Below are positions 53,699-62,312 of a stretch of DNA of 64,000 nucleotides, piece by piece. Numbering within the stretch: the stretch's first letter is position 1; the number at the start of each line of letters is the position of its first letter. The translations under genes and the position numbers were made by a program. Source of the stretch: DATBSL01 sp963729875 (lineage in GTDB: Bacteria > Acidobacteriota > Vicinamibacteria > Fen-336); contig CAVSPR010000001.1 of NCBI GenBank assembly GCA_963729875.1, forward strand, positions 1 through 64,000, written 5' to 3'. A model generated the notes under the pieces. It was not told the DNA's origin. It saw only the letters and a program-made list of their open reading frames with translations, and searched no databases.

Positions 53699-55821
53699 GC
53701 GGCAGCCTCCGCCCGCGTCTCGTGCTGCTCCAGGGCGACCGCGTCCTCGACGTCCGCGAGGTCCCGATCGACGGGGAGTGGATCCTCGGGCGCCACGCGG
53801 ACTCGCCGATCCTCCTCGCCGAGCGATCGGTCTCGCGCCAGCACGCGCGGGTCTTCTGCGAGGCCGCCGGGGTCTACCTCGAGGACCTCGGCTCCCCGAA
53901 CGGGACCTGGGTGGACGGCCGCCCGGTGCAGGGCGTCGTCGCCCTGCGTGACGGGAACGTCGTTCGCCTCGGCCAGTCCACCAACCCGACGCCGCTCCTG
54001 CTCCGCTTCGAGGACCCGGGGGCGCGGCTGCTGGACGCCCTCGCCGAGGCGCCGGCCCGGCCAACGAGTCTCCCTCCGGCGCCCGCCGCGCTCGTCGAAG
54101 CGCCCACGCTCGTGCCCGGCAGCCTCTCGGCCGCGACCGAAGGCGCGGTCCAGGCTGCCGTGGAAGAGGCCCAGCCGGAGTTGGAGCCCGAGCGCGCTCC
54201 AGAGGCCGGACCCTCCGCCCCCGAGCCCTTCGTCGTCGAGCCGGTCGCCCAGGCGGCCGGCTTCGTGCGGCGTCTGGGCGGACGGGTCGGGCCGGCGGCG
54301 CTCGGCATGGCCGCCCTCGCTCTCGTGGCGGTCCTGGTGTTCCGCTACGCTCCCGAGGCGCTGCAGAAGCCCTGGCAGTCGGTCCAGGTCGAGCCGGTCC
54401 GGATCCGTGCCGACGGGCGCGTCGCCCTGCGGGGCAGCGAGGTGACCCCCTCCTCGGCGCTCAAGATCACCGTCGACGGCCTGGAGGCCGTCATCGAGGA
54501 GATGCAGCGTGGCCAGATCGTCTTCACCGCGCCGCGGCTGCCCGCCGCCGAGGCTGGCGTGCGTCCGGTGGTGCTCCAGGTCGAGCGTCGCGGCATCGTG
54601 CTCGTGCGGCAGAGCCTGCACTACGAGACCACGCCCAAGGTGACCGGGATCGAGCCCGCCGAGGCGGAGGTCGGGGCGGTCGTGACGCTCCGCGGCTCGG
54701 GCTTCTCGAGCCAGGCGGGACGGGTGTCCGTCCGCTTCGGCGACAGGCCGGCCACGGTGGTCGAGGCGCAGCTGACGGCGATCCGGGTCCGCGTTCCCGT
54801 GGTGACGCGCTCCGCGCCGCTGAGCGTCCCTGTCGAGGTGAGGGTGGCCGAATGGTCGGCGGAGCCCGCCACGATGCGCGTGAGGCCTCGCGCGGCGCCG
54901 TGCATGAGCCTGGCCTTCACGGCGCAGTCGGTCGCGCCCGGGGTCTGGGCGCTGCGGCACCCGCTCGGCCCCGCCGCGCTCGTCGATGGAGGGCCGGCGG
55001 GCCCGGGCGGAAGCCCGCCGCCGGCCATCCAGCGGGCGCTCGCCGTCCTGGGCGAGACCTTCGCCGCGGCGGGCACCGATACCGCCGCCCACTTCGAGGT
55101 GAGGGGGGGGAGGCGCGAGGCGCGGATCCTGGCCGTGGCGAAGGGCACGACGCGTGAGGTCGGGCGGTGGGGCCCGGCCGTCTCCGCCCACGTCCGCAGC
55201 AGCGCGTCGTCGCTCGCGCGGCTGGAGCTCATCCCCTACTGGAACGCGGTCGTGCTGAACGAGATGCTGAACGTGTTCGAGAAGAAGCAGGCGCCACGGC
55301 TGCTCCCCTCGGGCGCCCGCCTGCAGCCGGTGATCCAGCGGCTCCACCAGCTCAACCTGGACGGGGGCGGCCAGGGCTGCCCGACCGAGGAGGATCTCGA
55401 GACGCTGGCCCCCGCCGAGCGCGCGGCCTTCGAGGGCGCGATCATCGAGGCGCCCTCGGACTACGGCGACGTGGGCGGGGCGTGGGAGGGCCAGCTCGAG
55501 AACGTCTTCAGCGACCAGCCTCAGCAGACCCAGCTCGACCTGCGCCTCGAGCTCTCGCAGGACGGCGTGGCGGTCGACGCCCGCGCGTTCGTGTACGAGG
55601 TGAGGGGCCCGGGCATCCGCTGGGCGCCGCCCGCCCTGGACGGACTCAAGGGGCGCGTGCGGCTCGGAGCCGAGACGCTCCTCGAGCTCCAGGCGACGCC
55701 CAGGCCGCCGTACCACATCACCCAGGTGAGCGCCACCCTCGTCGACGGCGGGCTCGACGGCGTCTTCCGCACGAGCCGGGGCCGCGAGGCGAAGTTCCGC
55801 CTGCGCCCGGCCGGCCAGTAG
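53695..55821 (+). CDS. SctD-like T3S ring protein: FHA-TM-IPT/TIG
   Basis: 708 residues. An N-terminal FHA domain (ILGRHADSPILL, SRQHARVF, GSPNGTWVDG), an acidic linker, and one membrane helix (about 198-220). The periplasmic part has two IPT/TIG-type beta domains: a degenerate one near 235-312, and a clear one at 313-385 with VTGIEPAEAEVGAVVTLRGS then FGDRPATVV. A further ~320 residues have no recognised fold. FHA then one helix is the SctD layout, but the usual periplasmic ring-building motifs are not visible and IPT/TIG domains take their place. It is the only SctD candidate in the locus. Confidence 0.7.
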   Translation: MSGSLRPRLVLLQGDRVLDVREVPIDGEWILGRHADSPILLAERSVSRQHARVFCEAAGVYLEDLGSPNGTWVDGRPVQGVVALRDGNVVRLGQSTNPTPLLLRFEDPGARLLDALAEAPARPTSLPPAPAALVEAPTLVPGSLSAATEGAVQAAVEEAQPELEPERAPEAGPSAPEPFVVEPVAQAAGFVRRLGGRVGPAALGMAALALVAVLVFRYAPEALQKPWQSVQVEPVRIRADGRVALRGSEVTPSSALKITVDGLEAVIEEMQRGQIVFTAPRLPAAEAGVRPVVLQVERRGIVLVRQSLHYETTPKVTGIEPAEAEVGAVVTLRGSGFSSQAGRVSVRFGDRPATVVEAQLTAIRVRVPVVTRSAPLSVPVEVRVAEWSAEPATMRVRPRAAPCMSLAFTAQSVAPGVWALRHPLGPAALVDGGPAGPGGSPPPAIQRALAVLGETFAAAGTDTAAHFEVRGGRREARILAVAKGTTREVGRWGPAVSAHVRSSASSLARLELIPYWNAVVLNEMLNVFEKKQAPRLLPSGARLQPVIQRLHQLNLDGGGQGCPTEEDLETLAPAERAAFEGAIIEAPSDYGDVGGAWEGQLENVFSDQPQQTQLDLRLELSQDGVAVDARAFVYEVRGPGIRWAPPALDGLKGRVRLGAETLLELQATPRPPYHITQVSATLVDGGLDGVFRTSRGREAKFRLRPAGQ

Positions 55822-55822
55822 C

Positions 55823-56401
55823 CTACGGCCGCGGCCTCCCCGGCGGCGGCGCCGGGACCAGCGTCCCGTCGCGGTAGAGCCAGGACTGACCCGCCCCGCG
55901 CGGGTGCACGAACGAGCCGCCCGGGTACGCCGGGATCTCGATCCGCCAGCCCTCGTCCGTCCACGCGGCGGAGGTGAGCTCGCTGCAGTTGCCGAAGCGG
56001 TCGCTCACGCGGACGGGGCCATCGAGCGGGACCTCGACGACCCGGTAGAACTCGGGGCACGTGTTCCCGCCCGGCGCCAGGCCCACGAGGACGAGACGCG
56101 CGGGGCCGTCCGGAGGGTGAACGGCCTGCACGAAGGCCGACTCGCTCTCGCAGTCCTCGCCCACGGCCTGGCCGGCCAGCCGGAGCTCGATGCAGGCGCG
56201 GCCCGGCGCCTTCTCGACCTTGACCGGCTCCAGGGAGCCCCGCGCGGTCGTCGCCTCGCCGAGGTAGAGCCCGCCCGTGCGGGCCGCCGACGGGGCGGGC
56301 GCGGCCGCCGGCGGAGCGGAGGCGGAGGGCGGAGGGGCGGCGGCCGGCGGAGAGCCGCACGCGAGAGCCGCGAGGAGAGCGGTGAAGGCGAGCGCTCTCA
56401 T
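55823..56401 (-). CDS. Lipoprotein coupled to the 1579-residue T3S-linked protein (possible immunity or pilotin-like role)
   Basis: A 192-residue protein with a lipoprotein signal (LLAALACG, Cys about residue 15), a Pro/Ala-rich spacer of about 30 residues, and a compact domain with four Cys (GRACIELRLAG, GEDCESESAF, NTCPEFYRVV, GNCSELTSAAW). No family recognised. Its ATG overlaps the stop of the large LysM/transglycosylase gene (ATGA), so the two are made together. A periplasmic lipoprotein next to a wall-cutting enzyme could be an inhibitor; that is inference. It converges on the SctD-like gene with one base between. Confidence 0.6.
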   Translation of the reverse strand: MRALAFTALLAALACGSPPAAAPPPSASAPPAAAPAPSAARTGGLYLGEATTARGSLEPVKVEKAPGRACIELRLAGQAVGEDCESESAFVQAVHPPDGPARLVLVGLAPGGNTCPEFYRVVEVPLDGPVRVSDRFGNCSELTSAAWTDEGWRIEIPAYPGGSFVHPRGAGQSWLYRDGTLVPAPPPGRPRP

Positions 56402-59400
56402 TCCGCCGCCTTCCGGAAGCGGTCGGGCTGGATGTGATCGTCGATGTAGCCGTTCAACCAGGCGATGTAGGCCTTGGCCTCGGAGCCGTGCTCCTTCACC
56501 AGGTCCTCGCGGTCCTTCTCGGTGACGTTGTCGGCGAGGAGGACGGTCGCCCGCTTGTCGGTGAGGGTCTCGTTCAGGACCGCGATGGCCCCCACCGAGC
56601 CCTCGTGGTGGGCGAGGTACATGAGCTTCGCCTTCTCGTCGTCGGTGGCGGTCGCGGGGACGAGGCCCTTCGCGTCGAGCACTTTCAGGTTGGCCTGGCC
56701 GTACTCGGCGGCGGCGACGATCGAGAGCGTCGGGTCGGTCCGCAGCCCGAGGAGCGCGTCGTTCATCCCTGCCACCACCCGGTTCTTCTCGTCGACGTAG
56801 CCCTTCTCCCTGGCGATCTGGTTCAGGTAGGTGCCGGGCGTGCGGGCCTGGTCGAGCCACGTGCCCTTCAGGAACTGGGTCAGCCCCGTGGCCCCGGACT
56901 TCGAGTTGACGGCGGCCGGGTCCCAGGCCTGCCTCATGGACTCGTGGATCTGGCGCCACTCCTTCACGAGCGCGGTGTCCGTCTTCTCCAGCGGCCGCCG
57001 GCCGAGCTCGGGGTGGCGGGCGTAGAACGCGTCGTCCGTCATCTGCTGCAGCTTCTTGCCCTGGACCCGGCCCGCCTCGGCGCTCACGAGGGCGGCGAGC
57101 GCCGCCGCGTCGATCCCGGTCCGCTGGGAGGCGAGGAGGATCGCGTCGCGGTGCGTGTCGTTCACCCCCAGCGCCAGGGTGCCGTCCGCCGCGGGCCTCA
57201 CGGGGCCGGTCGCCGGGGCCGTCCCGGTCGCCGGCGAGAAGAGGCCATCCCACACTGCGTCCCAGCCCTGGGTGAGCCGGTCCCACAGGCCAGGCTCCGG
57301 TGCCGGAGGGCCGGCGGGGCGTTGGGCGGGCCCCGGTGTCGGGCGGGCAGTCGAAGCGGGCAGGAACAGGACCTGGCCGACGTCGAGGCGGTTGGGGTCC
57401 GTGATCGTGGGGTTTAGCCGCTGGAGCTCGGCGACCGTGGTCCCGTGTCGCCGGGCGATCGCGGCGAGCGTGTCGCCGCGCACCACGGTGTAGGTCGGGC
57501 CCGGGTCCGCTTCGGGCACGACGAGGGTGACGCCCGCGGGCACCGGGTCCGCCACGGCCACGCCCGGGTTGGCCGCGAAGAGGCCGGCGGCGGTGACGCC
57601 GAGGCGGCGCGCGAGGCCGCTGGCGTTCTGGCCGGCCTGCGTGACGTAGGTCCACAGTCGGAGCGCCTCCCGCGCCCCGTCGGCGCTGGCCAGAGCCGTC
57701 TCCTGGCGGACGGCCTCGCCGGTGGTCTTGCCGAGGTCGCGGGCGAGGCCCGAGACCGCGGCCCGGATCTCCTCGGGCCGGGAGCGCTCGAGGCCCTTCG
57801 CGGCCGGGTAGGCCGGGACCAGGCTGGCGTGGTTGCGCTCGAGCCAGCGCAGCAGGTCTCCGCCGAGGCGGCTCGCGGCCGGCGCGTCGCCGCCTTCGAG
57901 GGCCCGGGAGATGGCCCCCATCTCGTCGAGGGCGCCCGATCCGAGCTGGAAGGTCTGGCGGGAGCTCTCCTCCTGGATCTTCTTGAACATGCGGGCGGCG
58001 ATCTCCGCCGCCATGGCGTAGTCGCCGGCCTTGAGCGCCCGGCGCAGGGCGTCCTGGTCGGCGATGGTGGACGCGATCCGCGCGAAGACCCCCTGTGCGT
58101 CCCCGGTGGGCAGGAAGCCCGGAGCGAGACCGGCGAGGCGCGCGGCCGCTCCCGGGTACTCGCCGCGGCGCATGAGGTCCTGGATCGACGCCGCCTCGTG
58201 CAGGAAGCCCACCACCTGTCCGAAGCGCGACTGGTTGCCGGGATCGTCGGCGAACAGCGCCGAGAGCTCCCGCGCGAGGGCTTCCGCCGCCCGGAAGTCG
58301 CCGCCGCCGAGCGCCGGCCAGATGCCGGCGGCCCGCTGGAAGACCCCGGCGGCCGTCTGCAGCTGCGCGAGCGTGCGGTCGTCGAGGCGCGCACCCCCGT
58401 CGAGGACCCCCGGTCCGACGAGGCCGGCGAGGCTGCCGGCCGCCGCCACGTAGTCGCCTCGCAGGCCGTCGGAGACTGCGCCTCCGATCCGGCGCAGGAG
58501 CGCGGCGGTGTCGACGAGGGTCTGGCGCGTCTCGTCCGACCCGACGTACGCCGCGGCCGCCTCGGTGAGCTCGGCGGCCCCGCCGAAGTAGTCCTTGCTC
58601 TCGATGAGCTTCTGAGCAACCGCGACCTTCCCGAGGGCCTCACCCGCCTGGGCGAAGAGGTCTCCCGCCTCACCCTCGGTGAGGTCCGCGGCGAGCAGGC
58701 CGACGATGGATGCCGCCTCGGCGTAGTCGCCGGAGCGGAGGGCGGCCTGGGCGCCGCGGAGTCGCAGCGCCCCGTCCGCGACCTGGGCGAGCGCGTCGCG
58801 CGCCTCGGGGCGGACGAAGCCCAGGTCGCCGGCGAGCCCGGCGCCGAGGCCGACCGCTCCCAGGAAGTCGCCGCGCCGCGCGGCCTGGTAGACCTGGTAG
58901 GCGGTGCCGATCTTGCCGGAGATCTCCTGGAGCCCGCTGGCCACCCGGGAGAGGCCGCTCGCGGCGTTGCCGGCCACCGCGCCCGCCCCGCTCGCCACCC
59001 CGCCGGCGATCGCGGACAGGCCGCCCACGATGTCGCCCTCACGGACGGCGGCGATGCCCTTCATCACGCGCGCGGCCGAATTGGCGACGTCGGCCACCCT
59101 CTGGAGGGTCGTGGCGGCGGCACCGACGACGCGGCTCGCGGCGAAGACCGCTCCCGCCCCCACGAAGGACGCGACCGCTCCGACGAGGGCGAGCGGGTTC
59201 TTCGTCTTGATCGCGGTGTACACGGCCAGCGCCGCGTTCGCGACCATGGCGAAGGGAGCCGTCACCGGGATGAAGCTGAGGATGGTCAGGATGAACGGCA
59301 GGATCTGCAGGAAGGCGTTGAAGAACGACTTCAGCCCCTCGCCGATCCCCTTGAAGAACCCCCCGATGGCGTTGCCAATGCCCTTGAAGACGCTGCCGAT

Positions 59401-61137
59401 GCTCTTGAAGACGTTGCCGATACTGAACCCGAAGTCCGCGGACGCGGTCGGCGGGGTGACCGTGGTCTTCTCGCCGCGCGCAACGTTGACGACGGCGGCC
59501 TCCTCCCCGGCGGCGATCGCGGCCGACGCGGTCGACGCCGCCTTCATCCGCCCCTGCAGCGCCTCCACGGCCTCGCCCGTGCGGGCGGCCGCCTGCGGGC
59601 CGAGCGCGCGGACGAGCAGCTCGCGCGGCAGGGCGGGCAGCCCCACGCGTGCCAGGACCTGGAAGGCGTCGAGCACGCGGGCGAGCTCCTCGAGCTGCTC
59701 GGGCAGGGTACCGGCTTCCGACACGAGCTGCGCGGCGAGGCGCACCTGCGACGGGTCGAGCCGCTCGAGCGCGACACCGCCGTGGCGGAGCAGCGCGAGA
59801 AGGGCGAGGTCGGTGAACGGCCGGCCCGGCTGGCCGGCGGGGGTCCCGGCATCGACACCGAGCGCCCAGGCCGCGAGGGGGCGGCTGTCCACACCGCCGG
59901 GGCCGAGGACGCCGAGGCGACGGCCCGCTTCGACCACGGCGGCGACGACCGGCGCCATCCACGCGATCGCGGGCAGCGCCGAACCGGTTCCGAGGTCCAC
60001 GCCGACGCGCGCGAGATCCTCGAGGCTCAGGCCCGCCGCGAGGTGGTCCGAGGGCGGGGCGGAGGCGCCGGGCGTCGGCTCCGCCTGCAGGCGCCCGACG
60101 AGGACCGTGCGCCCACCGGCAACGGCCAGGGCCGCGGTGACGGCTTCGAGCGCGCGCTCGAGGCCGCTCACCTCGCGCAGGGCTGCCTGCGCGCCTGTTC
60201 CCGGGGCTCCCGCCTTCTGCAGGGCCAGTGTCGCGTCGGCGGCCCGGGCCTGCAGCGAGGCGACCGCGCGCGCCGCGTCCGCGAGCGCCGCGCCCGGACC
60301 GGAGGCGCCCTCGAGTCGCGAGCCGACCGCGACGAGGCCGGACAGCTTCCCGGCCGCCGAGTGGATCTGGCTCAGGGCGCGGTCGGCGACGAACGCCTGA
60401 TAACGCGCGCCGAAGCCGCTGGGCAGTGGCGCCATGGTCGCCGCGCCACGGAGCCGCTCGGCGAGGGTCGCCAGCCGGGAGGCCTCCTGGGCCAGGTCTC
60501 GCAGTGCCGGCCGCAGCACGTCCTCCACGGTGGTCGGGCGGACCGCGACCGGCGACGGGGCGGCCTGAACCAGGGACGCCGCGGGCGAGGCGACCGGCCG
60601 GCGAGGCTGCAGCGCGTCAGCCAGGAGCTGACGCTCGTCGAGGGGGGCCGCCTGGACGGAGCGCGGCGGCGCGGCGGGCCCGCCCCCGACCGCGGCTGCG
60701 TCGTCCCGAGCGACCACCACGCCGGGCGCGACCCGCTCACCGTCGGACTGCGCAGGAGCGAGGCCCCCGTCGCGGGCGGACTCGAACTGGACCGGGCCCT
60801 CGAAACGGCCGAGCGACGCGCGCTCCATGAGGTCCTGAGGCGCGACGCGCGAGGGGAGCGGCGACTGGCCGCGAGCCAGGGACCCCGCGAGGGCGGCACG
60901 GGCCGCGTCGAGGTCGAGACCCGGCACCGAGCCCAGCACACGGTCCTGGAGGTTGGGCGGGAGGGCCGCGACCTCCCTGGCCAGGGCCCGGACCTCGCCG
61001 TCCCCACGCTGGGCGCCCGGCGCGAGGAGGCGGACGGCGGTGCGGGCCAGCTCCTCGGCCCGGGCCTCGGTGAGGAGGGTTTGGCGGGCCAGCTGCGCGG
61101 CCTGCCCGACGTTGCCCGGGTTCTCGATCCGTGTCAT
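56398..61137 (-). CDS. Giant T3S-linked protein with hydrophobic segments, LysM and C-terminal lytic-transglycosylase-like domain
   Basis: 1579 residues, no signal peptide. An Ala-rich helical N-terminal region (to about 560), an amphipathic/glycine-spaced stretch (FKSIGSVFKGIGNAIGGFFK, about 570-600), and two hydrophobic segments (about 602-662, with FLQILPFILTILSFIPV). Repeated helical pairs with G-D-Y/F-x-A-A (about 740-1090) come next. A LysM domain at 1213-1259 shows YTVVRGDTLAAIARRHGTTV. A C-terminal SLT/lysozyme-like domain (about 1325-1579) has a candidate catalytic Glu in LVSAEAG and the GATGLTQFLKGTW motif. Hydrophobic segments without a signal are typical of T3S translocators; LysM plus SLT bind and cut peptidoglycan. 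AGGAGG precedes ATG 61137, and a CRP-like site is 53 bases upstream. Confidence 0.78.
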   Translation of the reverse strand: MTRIENPGNVGQAAQLARQTLLTEARAEELARTAVRLLAPGAQRGDGEVRALAREVAALPPNLQDRVLGSVPGLDLDAARAALAGSLARGQSPLPSRVAPQDLMERASLGRFEGPVQFESARDGGLAPAQSDGERVAPGVVVARDDAAAVGGGPAAPPRSVQAAPLDERQLLADALQPRRPVASPAASLVQAAPSPVAVRPTTVEDVLRPALRDLAQEASRLATLAERLRGAATMAPLPSGFGARYQAFVADRALSQIHSAAGKLSGLVAVGSRLEGASGPGAALADAARAVASLQARAADATLALQKAGAPGTGAQAALREVSGLERALEAVTAALAVAGGRTVLVGRLQAEPTPGASAPPSDHLAAGLSLEDLARVGVDLGTGSALPAIAWMAPVVAAVVEAGRRLGVLGPGGVDSRPLAAWALGVDAGTPAGQPGRPFTDLALLALLRHGGVALERLDPSQVRLAAQLVSEAGTLPEQLEELARVLDAFQVLARVGLPALPRELLVRALGPQAAARTGEAVEALQGRMKAASTASAAIAAGEEAAVVNVARGEKTTVTPPTASADFGFSIGNVFKSIGSVFKGIGNAIGGFFKGIGEGLKSFFNAFLQILPFILTILSFIPVTAPFAMVANAALAVYTAIKTKNPLALVGAVASFVGAGAVFAASRVVGAAATTLQRVADVANSAARVMKGIAAVREGDIVGGLSAIAGGVASGAGAVAGNAASGLSRVASGLQEISGKIGTAYQVYQAARRGDFLGAVGLGAGLAGDLGFVRPEARDALAQVADGALRLRGAQAALRSGDYAEAASIVGLLAADLTEGEAGDLFAQAGEALGKVAVAQKLIESKDYFGGAAELTEAAAAYVGSDETRQTLVDTAALLRRIGGAVSDGLRGDYVAAAGSLAGLVGPGVLDGGARLDDRTLAQLQTAAGVFQRAAGIWPALGGGDFRAAEALARELSALFADDPGNQSRFGQVVGFLHEAASIQDLMRRGEYPGAAARLAGLAPGFLPTGDAQGVFARIASTIADQDALRRALKAGDYAMAAEIAARMFKKIQEESSRQTFQLGSGALDEMGAISRALEGGDAPAASRLGGDLLRWLERNHASLVPAYPAAKGLERSRPEEIRAAVSGLARDLGKTTGEAVRQETALASADGAREALRLWTYVTQAGQNASGLARRLGVTAAGLFAANPGVAVADPVPAGVTLVVPEADPGPTYTVVRGDTLAAIARRHGTTVAELQRLNPTITDPNRLDVGQVLFLPASTARPTPGPAQRPAGPPAPEPGLWDRLTQGWDAVWDGLFSPATGTAPATGPVRPAADGTLALGVNDTHRDAILLASQRTGIDAAALAALVSAEAGRVQGKKLQQMTDDAFYARHPELGRRPLEKTDTALVKEWRQIHESMRQAWDPAAVNSKSGATGLTQFLKGTWLDQARTPGTYLNQIAREKGYVDEKNRVVAGMNDALLGLRTDPTLSIVAAAEYGQANLKVLDAKGLVPATATDDEKAKLMYLAHHEGSVGAIAVLNETLTDKRATVLLADNVTEKDREDLVKEHGSEAKAYIAWLNGYIDDHIQPDRFRKAAE

Positions 61138-61189
61138 TGGGAACCTCCTGGGACGCAGGCGAAGCTTGGGCCGGTGCCCGGGGCAGGGA

Positions 61190-61205
61190 TGTGAGCGCAG
61201 TCACA
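61190..61205. promoter_or_regulatory. CRP/FNR-family-type palindrome upstream of the 1579-residue gene
   Basis: TGTGAGCGCAGTCACA is a perfect TGTGA-N6-TCACA palindrome, 53 bases before ATG 61137 on the minus strand. It is the same class of site as 38669-38684 in front of the T3S operon. Confidence 0.65.
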
Positions 61206-61289
61206 GGCGACAGGAAAAACCGTATCGGGAGGCCCACTTGCAGCACAGACTGAACGAAAGGCGTGCACCGGGAAGCCAGAATCGGCAGC

Positions 61290-61307
61290 GGCCCCTCGTC
61301 AGGGGCC
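61290..61307 (-). terminator. Hairpin at the end of phhA
   Basis: A perfect 7-bp stem GGCCCCT / AGGGGCC with a four-base loop spans the phhA stop codon. No T-run; a weak terminator candidate. Confidence 0.3.
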
Positions 61308-62153
61308 AGGCGGGAAGAGGCGGTCCTCGGGGAGGGCGGCGTCCGCCGCGAGGTCCTCGAGGCTGGAGAGCTCGCGGTAGAGCGGCGTGAAGTCCGGCCG
61401 CGTCGCGTCGAACAGCTGCTGGAAGCTCTCGATGACGAAGTACGTCTCCTGGTAGGCGTCGATGCGGTAGCAGCTGCGCATGATGCGCCGCAGGTCGAAC
61501 GCCACCCGGCGGGGCCGGGGACTCCTCACCGCGTAGTCGATCTCGCCCGGCGAGGAGAGGATGCCGGCACCGTAGTTGCGGAGCCCCTCCGGGGTCCGGA
61601 TGAGGCCGAACTCCACGGTGTACCAGTAGAGCCGGGCCAGCCACGGCAGGGCGCCGAGATCCTTCGCCTTCAGTCCTCCCTTCCCGTACGCCTCCATGTA
61701 GTCGGCGAACACCGGGTCGAACAGCATCGGCACGTGGCCGAAGAAGTCGTGGAAGACGTCGGGCTCCACGATGTAGTCGAATTCCTGCTCCTCCCGGATC
61801 CAGCGGGTGACGGGGAAGCGGCGGCTCGCGAGGTGCTCGAAGAAGACGAGGTCGGGCACGAGGCCCGGCACCGCGACCAGCTGCCAGCGGGTGGCGGCGC
61901 CGAGCTCACGGTTCACCGACTCGAAGCGGGGGATGCCGCTCTCGTACTCGAGCGAGCGCAAGGCGCGGACGTACTCGTCGCAGGCGCGGCCGTCCACGAG
62001 CTCGATCTGCCGGTGGTAGAGCCGCCGCCAGCGGTCGTGCTCGGCCTCGGTGTGGGACGCGTGGTCCTGCTCGACCGTGTGGTCGGGCCGCATCCGGCTG
62101 TAGTCGCCGCGCAGGCCGTGGCTCGACTGGCCGTGGTTCGAGGCCGTGTCCAT
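61299..62153 (-). CDS. phhA: Phenylalanine 4-monooxygenase (aromatic amino acid hydroxylase)
   Basis: A 284-residue tetrahydropterin-dependent iron enzyme converting phenylalanine to tyrosine. The iron ligands are visible: the two His in VFHDFFGHVPML (near residues 135-140) and the Glu in YWYTVEFGLI (near 178). Upstream, LVAVPGLVPDLVFFEHLASR is the family pterin/substrate region. No regulatory ACT domain, as usual in bacteria. AAGGAG is seven bases from ATG 62153, favouring it over ATG 62159. No dehydratase or tyrosine pathway gene is adjacent. Confidence 0.93.
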   Translation of the reverse strand: MDTASNHGQSSHGLRGDYSRMRPDHTVEQDHASHTEAEHDRWRRLYHRQIELVDGRACDEYVRALRSLEYESGIPRFESVNRELGAATRWQLVAVPGLVPDLVFFEHLASRRFPVTRWIREEQEFDYIVEPDVFHDFFGHVPMLFDPVFADYMEAYGKGGLKAKDLGALPWLARLYWYTVEFGLIRTPEGLRNYGAGILSSPGEIDYAVRSPRPRRVAFDLRRIMRSCYRIDAYQETYFVIESFQQLFDATRPDFTPLYRELSSLEDLAADAALPEDRLFPPGP

Positions 62154-62312
62154 TGCCATGCTCCTTCGGGAGAACCGCTACCGACCATCGTACCCGATGG
62201 CCGGGGGCGCCGGGCCCCGTGCTTCACGAGATTTGACGCGCCACGGCGGGGGACTTGCGGAACGCGGGCAACCTGGGCGACGTTTACAGGAGTGGAGGTT
62301 CCCCTGCACACC

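Noticed and set aside
57445..61194. A 1249-codon plus-strand frame opposite the 1579-residue gene
   Set aside because: The minus strand contains LysM and transglycosylase motifs, a good RBS and coupling to the lipoprotein; the plus frame is low-complexity Arg/Gly/Glu.
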